Assembly: GCA_037447655.1 (NCBI GenBank) | Contig: JBBHKE010002643.1 | Location: 1-64,000, forward strand | Length of the DNA stretch: 64,000 bases | Reading direction: 5' to 3' | Origin: Zygnema cylindricum | Taxonomy: Eukaryota; Streptophyta; Zygnematophyceae; Zygnematales; Zygnemataceae | In this document: piece by piece, positions 22,401 through 31,758 of the stretch | How positions within the stretch are numbered: the first letter of the stretch is position 1 | How the letters are laid out: every line of letters starts with the position of its first letter | The notes under the pieces: generated by a model | What the model was told of the DNA's origin: nothing | Seen by the model: the letters and a program-made list of their open reading frames with translations, nothing else | Database searches by the model: none | Made by a program: the position numbers and the translations under genes

Positions 22401-24353
22401 ACCATCCAGGGTGCCTATGTTCGATCGAACAAACTTCACTTATTGGGAGTTTACATTGCAGGGATTGCTTTTCGAGAAGCACTTATGGGGAATTGTTTCG
22501 GGACAAGTGAGATGTCTGCCACCTAGCTTTGGAGGAGGTTACTATGGAGAATCATCTGAGGCTGCCAGAATATCAACCGGAGTTCAGATGAATCAAAAGG
22601 TGAAGGGAAAAACCTTTCCGTGGATGGGGAAATAGGGGAGAAGAATAAAGGGACACTTATGGTGAGGGGAGCGACGCTCTCCGCCACAACTCTACTTAGA
22701 GGGGTTATAAGTAAAACTGAAGAAAATGATAGTAAAATTTGGGAGTATAAAAACACTATAGCAAAACATCTTATACTTAGATATGTGTCTAAGTCCATAG
22801 TTATCACTCTTTTAAGTCTTACCAAGTCTTCGGAAATATGGGAAACACTAAGGCAGATTTATAAGAGTGAGACTATTCAGAGGCAGCAGTTAGTAAAACA
22901 GGAAATAGAGGCCTATGTTTATAAAGGCGATAACATGATAGATTTTTGCAATGATATTGCTGCGTTATATGTTGAGCTTGCTAGTGCGGGGTATGTAGAA
23001 TCTGAGGAGAGAAAGAGCAATACACTACTCATGAAACTCCCAGATGAGTACGAAAACATCATTTATCGTATGCAGGCAATGGATGGCTCCTCATGGACTT
23101 AGAGCTTTACCATGGGGATAATTCTTGTGAGGGAAAGCACTTTGGAGCTTCGTAGGGGAAGTGAGAGGGTGGCTGCATTTACAGCTGGTGGTGATTGGCG
23201 AAAACGTGATGAGAGGAACGGCGGTGACGAGCGGAAGCGTGATGAGAGGAAGAAAGACGAAGGTAAACCTTATCGGAACTTTGGTGGAAAGAGAGGGAGA
23301 GGAAATGAAAGGGGAGCTTTGAAAAAAGGTGTTTGCTTCTTTTGTAGAGAACCGGGTCACTATTTAGAGGAGTGTCCTTGTTTGGAAGAACTTAGAAGTT
23401 GGAATGTGAAAGAGGAGGAAGAAGGGGAAGAGGAGAAAGAGGATGAAGAGATATTGGAGCTTCTTCACATCGGTAGAATGGAGAAGAGAGAGAAGTACGC
23501 AGAAATTACACGAAAGCAACGATGTGCTTTTGGAGGTATAAGGGAAGTAAAGGGAAGGGAGGTACTTGAGGGAGTTAGAAATGATGAGGATGTCAAGGAG
23601 TGTAGAAAGTATGACTTAGAAATGAGAAAGTCAGATCTAGGATACATAAATGAAAAAGGGAAAAATAAAAATAATGTGGATAATTTTGTATATATTTGGG
23701 AAATAGAAAACTGGTTGGAAAGGGAGACTTCAACGGATTTGGAGGAAAGGGGAGAAGTAAAACTAGAGGGGGTTTTAAAGGATAGGGGAGAAAAGAATTA
23801 TTTAACGAAAAGTTTAGGGGAGGAGAAATACTCTTTGAGAATCATTATAGAAAGTGATAGCACAAAGAATTCCATGGGAGAGAGTGAGGAAAGTTCAGAA
23901 AATGGGGTGAGTATCATGGATAAAAATATGAGTACGGAAGACGTAGATCTTATGAGGAACTTAGTGGGGACACTTGTTTTTTGGGAAATCTTGGGGGGTA
24001 ATGGATTTGACATCACTAATGGGAGTGATGGCATTTATGAAGGTGTGCCTGTAAAAGGGTTAACATCTGGGTGTGTGTTGCAGATTGGAGATGGGGCTGG
24101 CTGTTTGAATTGCAAGAGGGAAATTGGATTTAGTGTGGATGGAAAAGAAATGAGGTGGATAAAATATTTTCTCGGATTTATGAAAAATGACATGCAAAAT
24201 AAAATGTGTGATGTAATTATTATTTCGGTTCATTTAATACACTTCTTATACAAGGAAATTCACTTGGAGTTTTATGAGGAGAAAAGAAAGAAGAAAAAGA
24301 AAACGAAAAAGAAAAAATTGTGTTTAGTGGGAGTTGAAAAGGAAGTAGACTAG
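22372..24353 (+). pseudogene. Copia-type Gag, frameshifted and with one internal stop
   Basis: The N-terminal part (22372-22635) contains the YWEFTLQGLLFEKHLWG stretch typical of the start of Copia-type Gag (UBN2 / gag-polypeptide family). It continues in another frame at 22620-23102 with the helical capsid-like region (LWE/IWETL-like and LLMKLPDEYE motifs). A stop at 23100-23102 separates this from 23112-24353, which carries a CX2CX4HX4C zinc knuckle (CFFCREPGHYLEEC, about 23333-23374) and then about 330 charged residues of unknown function, ending in a basic tail. The usual role is RNA packaging into virus-like particles. One frameshift and one stop indicate decay. The long charged extension after the zinc knuckle has no pol similarity. 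Confidence 0.8.
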
Positions 24354-24366
24354 AAAATAAGGGGAG
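24354..24366 (+). other. Polypurine tract
   Basis: AAAATAAGGGGAG directly abuts the 3' LTR start at 24367, the expected place for the plus-strand primer of reverse transcription. Confidence 0.75.
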
Positions 24367-25461
24367 TGTTGAAATTTATGTATTTTCTAGGTCTGTATTG
24401 GAAATATAAATAGAGTGTTGAAAAGAGGTGATTAATAGTTCACTTCTATATTTTAGTTAGAATGTAAAGAGAAAGAAAGAGAATACAAAAGGCATGCCAT
24501 GGGTGCACATCATTTAAAAGGAGGCAGAATGAATTAGAAGGTATTTTACTAGTATTAGTAAAATACTGCCATTGGCCGAATTTGAACCTGGGTCTGTACT
24601 CTGATAAATAGACCAACGTCTTATCCATTAAGTCAATAATGAAACGATACACGTGCAACGTTTCACGTATATTTACCTGTTAATTTAAAAGACCAATTCG
24701 CAGCAGACTAACGAAAACGGGCATTAATCAATTCATGCATGGAAGCGAATCGAAGCCGTATAAATACAACTGATCGGACGACCACCGTTACAGCCGCCAC
24801 CTGCAATAAGATTTCGGTGGCCTTTGGGGATAGCGTCACGCGGTGCCACGTGGTGCCACATTATTTGACACCGGAGAAGATGGGAGGAGGAACCATGGCT
24901 CCGATTTGGCAGATGTCACCTTGTAGACCATGTCGTACAATGACCGTACAATAAGTACATCGCCCATCGTACCTTCTTGTACTATATAGTGTTCCTATTG
25001 GACTAGGGTTTAGTAGTACGTAGTCATGAGTAGGCAGACTAAGACTTAGTGATATTTCGGTACCTCTCTCTAAGAGAGCTTGTATCTATAAATGTCATCT
25101 TTGACCAGCCATAACTTAATGCTCGGGTGAGCAAATTCAGTGATTCTTTTTGCTGCGGACTCAAGGGAGTCCAAGCTACACAAGGGTGTAGTCGGTCAAA
25201 GTTTTTGCATGCCAGGGTGGCACTTATTCAGTGGGAAAGTCAAAGTGGGGAATACTGTCCAAAACACATATTCAAACTTTGCATTCTGTGGTGGAACTGA
25301 GCACACAGAAGGTCTTCTCTTCACATGGGTGAAGGTGTATAGGGGTTCAAATTGTTAAAGGATCATTCATTTGGGTTTATATCAACTTGGACTCGGCACT
25401 ATCTAGATTAGCTTCTTTTGGATCTGCGAATTCTGTGGGCAATGGAGCCCATAGAATTTAA
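24367..25461 (+). repeat. 3' LTR
   Basis: 1095 bp starting TGTTGAAATT and ending AATTTAA, where the expected CA end appears mutated. It contains an AGCTTGTATCTATAAATG segment near 25076 that could hold a TATA box, and an antisense tRNA-like block at 24578-24635. Confidence 0.85.
24578..24635 (-). other. tRNA-like A/B boxes in 3' LTR
   Basis: Minus-strand TGACTTAATGG, then 36 nt, then GGTTCAAATTC (one change from B-box consensus). The segment TTAATGGATAAG looks like the D-arm of plant tRNA-Arg-like genes. The same element sits at the same place in the 5' LTR and the solo LTR. Confidence 0.55.
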
Positions 25462-25738
25462 GTTTTAAGGTTATATTGTATGCTTTGCGTACAATAGACA
25501 TATTGTATGGGCCTACTTTCACCTACTTTTGAACTATGTTTTTTTCGCCACTTAAAACATCTTTTCTCCGTACACATTTATCCGATTTTCAATTTGAGAC
25601 ACCCAATTGGAAGCTGATAATTGTTCATTTCAATTGCAACCGTCGGATCAGCAATCTGACAAGTATGTACGGAGAAAAGATGTTTTAAGTGGCAAAAAAA
25701 TCATTAACCCTAATAGCGATACACTGTTGTACAGACTA

Positions 25739-26289
25739 CACCGTCAATCGCTATTAGAGTAAAGGAATAAATAGCGTAAAAAAAAAATTAGTGTTATTAA
25801 CACTAATCGGGAATTTATTTTTTTTGAAAAAAAATATATATACTAATTAATCACTAACTGTAATTTGGGTTGTCCAAAATAATTAATACCCGCCCTTAAG
25901 TTGTCTACAATAATATGTGTATCCGTACAAATTCTGACAATTCGTTAGCCGTCGCGTTGTTCACACGGTCGACGGACGAACATATGAGAACGTGATTTTT
26001 ATCGACGAGTTTGCGTCTCTTTCTTCTAGTACACATTCACATGTGTGCGCAATGATGTCAAGTGTCTTTTTATGCTTGTGTAATTCAAAAAGTACCATTT
26101 TGTACGGAAATACCATATCCGTACGCCACACTATTTCCATCGCAGTGTACTTCCATTATTAACGCTAATTGAAAAAAACCCCTAATTAGAATAATGGAAA
26201 AAATATAATTATGGATTGTATTTCAGGTTTTTTTTATTGAAAAAAGGGCACCGAATTGGCGTTATATACTCTAATAGCGATTGACGGTG
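25739..26289. mobile_element. CACCG-ended element, 551 bp
   Basis: Ends CACCGTCAATCGCTATTAGAG and its complement CTCTAATAGCGATTGACGGTG are flanked by TA on both sides. No frame. A further CACCGCTAGTCGTTATTAG end starts at 26297, so elements are packed head to tail. Confidence 0.8.
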
Positions 26290-26296
26290 TACTGTA

Positions 26297-27890
26297 CACC
26301 GCTAGTCGTTATTAGTGTCTAAGTTAAAATAGCGTAAAAAGAAAATAGTGTTATTGATACTAATTTAGTTCGAGAGACGTGGCAGATTTTGATCCACTTC
26401 CTTAAATAGCGTTATTAATTCTTTTTCTGGAAAAATCAAAATTTTATGAACCCAAATTAGTGACTTCGACACTAATAACAATTCGCATTGTAGTATATTT
26501 GATGATTTGATCGACATTCGAGCCAGTTCAAAAAACGACAAAAAGAAGATGGTACGGACATCCTTGAATGTTGTCGGCGATCACACGTTTCCGTATCCGC
26601 AAGATTTTCTTTCGGATTTTGGTAAAGGTATCTCGAAGGTGACGACAAAAGCATGTCGTCCTTGGTCCGAATCTTATGCTGGTTAAAATTACGATATATT
26701 TAAGCCCGTCGTCATATAAAATACGATATAGTTACGGTAATTCCGCGACAAATCCATTCCTACTGGCTCAAAATGGTTTCAGTTATTTCAACTATTTTCC
26801 TCGACCTGTCTTTTCTTTCTTGGAAATGACGTGTGTCAAAACTTTACCATCGATGAGTGTAAATTTCCCGCAATCTTGATGCTGACGCACAAGTCGGCGG
26901 TTTCATTTGCCGTTTAAAATACGAGTCGATCGGATTTTTATTGGCAATCATTACATTGTACGACCAGTTTTTCCAAGGGATATATTTTAGTATCAATATG
27001 TCAGAAATAAAAGTATACCAAGCGCTTCGACTTCTCGATATCCTCGGAGCACCAACGACAGAATATACGGAAGATTCGAGCAAACCTTTTTTGGCTTTTT
27101 CTGCACCTATTCGTACTGTGAGGGCTGGCTGACGAGCCTTCCTAACACGGGGTCAATCCTGAGTACGAGCCCGCTGACTTTGGCCACTTTCTGTCCTCTC
27201 TGTAGAAATTGTACGGCAATCGTAGAGATACGCATATCGGGTACGGTTAAATCAACGAATATGCGCACCCCCGAAAAGTACGCACCCCCGTTCACGTGTG
27301 TTTTCGTACTTTATTTATTCCGAGAAAAGCAGAGAAATTGTTTGGATCTTGCAAAAGAACGTACAGTACTGTACAGTACAGTACAGTACAGTTCATCACT
27401 GTAGCTTGGCCGTCGATCCTTGTCTGCGATTGGACACGGAAATGCGAACAAAAATTCTGTAACTGCCACGACGTGGCGCTTCTTTTATTCGCCTCGCTGA
27501 CAGCTTTAGCGGATTCACTGAATGCTGGAAGAATCGTATCTGATTTTTGATTTTAAGCTTTTAGCTCAATCGTAACCGCGTCGTACAGGACATTTTTCTG
27601 TACTTTTAGGGGAGATGAATAGCCGCGGGCGTCCGGACTCCGGCACTTTTTTGTCTGGAGCTACGATATTGTCCGCTTATTCCGTTCAGCGTATCTGAAA
27701 GTTTGACCTTCCAGATCTATTGGATTTTCCTGCTCGATTGGGGCTCCTAAGGCACCGATGGACCAATGTACGGTTCAAATATATATTTATTATATATATG
27801 TATACATTACATATATACATATATACCTGCGAAAGCTCAATGATCTGGGATTAGCGGGGGAATCTGGTGGACCTGTTATTTATTAAGCGT
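26297..27890. other. No gene recognised
   Basis: MITE debris to about 26500. It is followed by unique-looking sequence with scattered 60-80 codon frames lacking family features. Contains a GTACA pentamer run (27361-27392) and an AT palindrome at about 27779-27830. Confidence 0.45.
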
Positions 27891-27898
27891 GTACTGTA

Positions 27899-28115
27899 CA
27901 CCGTGGATCGCTATTAGGGTTAATGTTTTTTTTGCCACTTAAAACATATTCTATCTGTACATATTTGTCGGATTATGTATTTGACGGTTGGGATTGAAAG
28001 TTAAGATTCTCATCTCCCGATTGACGGTCTCAAATTGAAAACTGGACTATTGTGTACGGAGAAAAGTTTTTTAAAGTGACGAAATTTGTATTAATCCTAA
28101 TAGCGATACACGGTG
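27899..28115. mobile_element. GCCACTTAAAACATC-type MITE, complete
   Basis: 217 bp with TA on both sides. Ends CACCGTGGATCGCTATTAGGG and CCTAATAGCGATACACGGTG; the inner arms GTTTTTTTTGCCACTTAAAAC and the facing copy continue the palindrome for about 70 bp. Other copies: 39987-40196, 59185-59399, and the split ones at 19955 and 38240. Confidence 0.85.
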
Positions 28116-28450
28116 TACCGTACATTATTGTAGTTTACGGAGAGGGAAAAAAAAAAGCCAAACAAAAAGGATAAAAACTCCGGGAAGTACAGAAATATGT
28201 GTAGATTTTTTTTTACGCCTGCTTTGCACGACTAATTAATTTTCTTTTATGGGATCAACTCTCAGATTTGGCGAATCGATTCCTGTTTTGGAGACCAGAA
28301 AGTTTCTCAGAGAAAATTTCCGGGCAGCTTAGTGCACTTTGGTTTTTTCTGCTTTTCCTCAAATACGCGCGTAACAAAATAAGGTCCGCCTGATTTCCCG
28401 CGGATAGCCAATTTTGGCAGCTCTAATGTACTTTTGCGTGTTGTATAGTA

Positions 28451-28496
28451 CACCGTGAATCGATTTTAGCGTTAACCCTAATTGTGATACACGGTG
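28451..28496. mobile_element. 46 bp minimal MITE (ends only)
   Basis: CACCGTGAATCGATTTTAGC faces TTGTGATACACGGTG with only a few bases between, flanked by TA on both sides. It is essentially two terminal repeats with no body. Confidence 0.6.
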
Positions 28497-28499
28497 TAG

Positions 28500-31340
28500 C
28501 TTTTTTGCAAAACGAGCTTTTTTTGGAACCCGGCCCATAATGGAACGGAATCCTTCGTGAAACCCTAGGATGGACGTTATTCCTACGATCCTATCTAGGT
28601 ATGGCCCAATGAGGTGTCGTCCGCCCGAGTCGCCACGTCTACGCGATTTTACGCCCATGTGGTCAGCGATACTACCATAGCAGCTGCTCTTCTCCCCATC
28701 CGTCCGATTTATTCTTCGACGGTCAGAGATCACTCTACTATTCCTTGACATGTGATCGTATTTTCTGACATTTGCTCGTGTGCCAATTTTTTTTGTCAAG
28801 TTTCGTTTCGACTTTGTTATTGTAAGAAATACCAGAAACGTCAGTCGCTAGTTGACAAAATGACGCGGTTTCCTAGCCGTCCGATGTATATTTTGACGGC
28901 TAGGTTTTTCCGTACATGCTGCCGTGTGTGCTGTGTAGCTGAGGACATGTGCGGGGGCACGTGCTATTTGTCAGATTGGTTTTGTAGGTTTATCGAAAAA
29001 AACAATCTTTGCAACTTTTGTACAGCCCGCAAAGTGAACGAGATAGTCGTCGAGATACGTTTAAAAATTTTAAAAGCCACAAAAAAAAAAAATGACTGCC
29101 CGGTTTAAAGTTCAGCAAATAAGTCAAAACCAGTCTTTTCACGCCGATTAGGGCACAGGCCAGCTGGTCCAACACGTGGCATTCCACGCTCGATTTCGAT
29201 CGATGACATCTTTGTGCGCCCATCGGATGAAACGTCATTTATTTCGCCACTTATAAAAAGCCGCGTGACAAGTTCAAATAAAAGGAAAAAAATACGTGAA
29301 CTGTAAAACTGTTTGAAATAGCTTTTTTTTACGGCTGTTTTAAGCTCTTCGGATTTCTTTGGGGATCAATATCCTTTTTGCTACTGCTTAATGAATGTTT
29401 TTCAGGGACAGATTAGTTTTTTTTTGGCTCTGCCCGTAAAAAAATAACAGGCCGACGTGATTTTCCTCGGCTATACCAGAAGTCATCGTCACTTTTTGGG
29501 TCCCCCCCCCAAAAGTGCCCTGATGGCTTACTATTTATTAAGAATAGGTACTTATTTGTCTGTATCAAAATTCCTACTCTCATTTTGGAAATATAAAGAT
29601 ATACTTATTTTAGATATATAAGATGTGCAGTTTCATCGCAGACGGTGCCGACAAGCAATGTCATTTGGAAGTTTGAGATTATGATTTGTTTCTTGTGCAT
29701 CATTTATTGCTGAAATGGTGGCCAGCTGTACGTGACAATATTGTCATATTATGGCTTTGGCCGACACGGCCTGCCAACTTTTGTCGCCATTGGAGAAAGT
29801 GGTCCCATTTCGTCTGGAAAGGTCCGCCAGACGTGGCCGATTATTGACGCGCTGGATACGCCAAAGGTATCGCTGTCGAAAAGCAAATATACGGCAGATT
29901 CAGTTTTTCCACGTGGCAGAATCTCAGCAGTCGCGAGGGGGTACGCGAAGCGTCGAGAACGGTCAACGTAAGGAGTAAAATCGAAGTTGTGGCAAAAAAG
30001 TGTCTGACAGTCAACAGCTGTCCTTTTTGTTTTCCACGGAGGATGTTAGATCATTGATGTTAACTTTTTTGACGGTCAGTGTGGCTAAAATATGTTAAAG
30101 GACTTTTTTAAGCCAATCTAATGCCGACAAAAGTTTTGACGGTCAGAAATGGGCTAAAACAAAAGATGCCATTGTCGACCCATGTGAGTCTGACTGATAC
30201 GTCAGCTAAGATCTCAGTACAAAAAAAAAGAAAAAGAAAAACATTTCCATAGACTGTAATGGACAAACTAAAATGTCAAGAGTCTCAAAAAACGTTAAAA
30301 ATCCACCATGATCAAGCAACCGAAGATCTGTAGCCAATCGCCACTTTCCGATCAGGATGAATCTTAAAAAATATGTTTTTTTTTCCATCTGCCCAGAAAT
30401 TACCAAGTACGACTGATCTTGCCTCCAAAAGTTTCAGCGTCCACTCTGAGGCTAATCATCCGTACGCTCTACCGGGCATTACGGACCAATAATTGGAGCA
30501 ACCGTACTGACAGGTTGACAAACCGTACACCTGTTTGTACAAATAGCGCTTCGTGTAATCATCCTACAAATGAAAACCGTACAGACTCCAAAAAATACAA
30601 AATCTCTTTGCCACTAAATTTTCGGACCACGTTTGGTCAAAACCTAATACAAAAAAAAAAAATGTTTCTCCCTTGCCCGCTGTATTCTCAGCCACTCATC
30701 GTATCCGATCACCTATTCCAAAATCAAAACGTTTCGTCTTCCCTCTACAGTCGTCAAACCTCAAAAATTTCCCTCTACCTGCCCGAATATCCTGCCAATC
30801 GCGCCTCAAAAACCAACCTGTCACGTTTGAACCTTTCGAAAAATTCAAAAATTTAAAAATTCCCATCGGCCACTACAGTACAGTACAGTAAGGGTATCGA
30901 ACAAGCCCCCATACAAGTGTGGGACCTTCGGCACCTCGCGGCACCTCGCGCCGACATTTCTTACCTCTTGGGATCGGGTACGATAAATAGGGTTTTGGGG
31001 TTTGGTTGTTTTAATAAAAAAAAACAAAAACAGAAAAAATAAACCCTAAACGAGCGGTCGCGGACGTCTTCGGCACCCCGGAGGGCCAAAAAGTTGCAAG
31101 ATTCAGTACAGTACAGTACAAACCACAAACGATTCGTACAATATTTAAAAACTTAAAACCACAAACATATTTTTTCCTGCCCTGCCCGAAAAAATTGCTC
31201 AAACTTTGAGCTTGTTCGTGAAGCAATACTTCAATACCAAAACTGAATCGTACTTTTCTAGAAGGTTGCCGGACTCGTACGGAGCAGTTTTAGGGTTTGA
31301 GTTTGGCAATTGCCTGCAGGTTCTGGAAGCTGGCAGGCGC
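28500..31340. other. No gene recognised; upstream region of the CDK-inhibitor gene
   Basis: No convincing exon on either strand. GTACAGTACA repeats occur at about 30880 and 31105. CACGTGGC-type G-box cores occur near 29173 and 29910. The last kilobase is presumably promoter of the gene that starts near 31380. Confidence 0.45.
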
Positions 31341-31349
31341 TGCCTGCTC

Positions 31350-31357
31350 TATAAATA
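31350..31357 (+). promoter_or_regulatory. TATA box
   Basis: TATAAATA in a GC-richer context, about 30 bp before a plausible start site near 31380 and 400 bp before the first ATG of the CDK-inhibitor gene. Confidence 0.65.
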
Positions 31358-31424
31358 GCAAACCTCTCCTACAGAAGTCATCCATTCTCAGTCTCAAACT
31401 CTTAAAGGCGATAAGATAAGACTA

Positions 31425-31546
31425 GGAGAGAGAGGAGAGTGATAAGAGGAGAAAGGAGAGAGGAGAGAGAGAGAGGAGAGAGACGAGAGAGGAGAGAGAG
31501 AGGAGAGAGGAGAGAGAGGAGAGAGAGGAGAGAGAGAGAGAGAGTC
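31425..31546 (+). repeat. GA microsatellite in 5' leader
   Basis: Imperfect AG/GAGAGGAGA tract between the TATA box and the ATG. GA/CT-rich leaders are seen for the other genes in this window too. Confidence 0.8.
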
Positions 31547-31758
31547 TCTAAAGCAGTCTTAAAGAGTGATAAGATAAGATCATAAAAGCACATAGAAGAG
31601 AGAGAAAAGAGATTCTTAAAGACTAATAGGAGTGAAGAAAAGCAGAGAGAAGAGAGAGAAAAGAGATTTTTAAGATTAAATAGTGCTAGTAAAGGAAATA
31701 TATTCTTCTTTACTGTCGTTTTTTTCTGTCTCCTCTGTCTCAGAAAGTGAGTCTTATT

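Larger units (their letters stand above)
21266..25461 (+). mobile_element. Gag-only Copia-type LTR retrotransposon
   Basis: 4.2 kb. The LTR start TGTTGAAATTTATG occurs at 21266 and again at 24367. Flanking GTTTT at 21261-21265 and 25462-25466 is a perfect 5 bp duplication. The only coding region is gag (22372-24353); no protease, integrase, reverse transcriptase or RNase H follows. The stop codon lies 13 bp before the 3' LTR, so there is no room for pol. This matches the TR-GAG class, non-autonomous elements that supply Gag but borrow enzymes. The end of the 5' LTR and the primer-binding site have been replaced (22232-22400). Confidence 0.85.
20001..25538. mobile_element. CATAGTTAAAAAGTAGG-family element, copy 3, split
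   Basis: Left end TATAGTTAAAAAGTAGG at 20001; right end CCTACTTTTGAACTATG at 25538. Flanks CTTTTTTC (19993-20000) and TTTTTTTC (25539-25546) agree at 7 of 8. Its own sequence is interrupted at about 20046-21015 and again by the retrotransposon at 21266-25461; the flanks of the latter rejoin to match copies 1 and 2. Confidence 0.75.
19955..25731. mobile_element. Outer MITE (GCCACTTAAAACATC type) split by nested insertions
   Basis: The left terminus TACAACCGTGTATCGCTATTAG starts at 19955. The rest of the same MITE resumes at 25547 with CGCCACTTAAAACATC and ends at TGTTGTA (25731). Everything between is a 5.5 kb nest. The split falls exactly where the CATAGTT-family element inserted. Confidence 0.7.
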
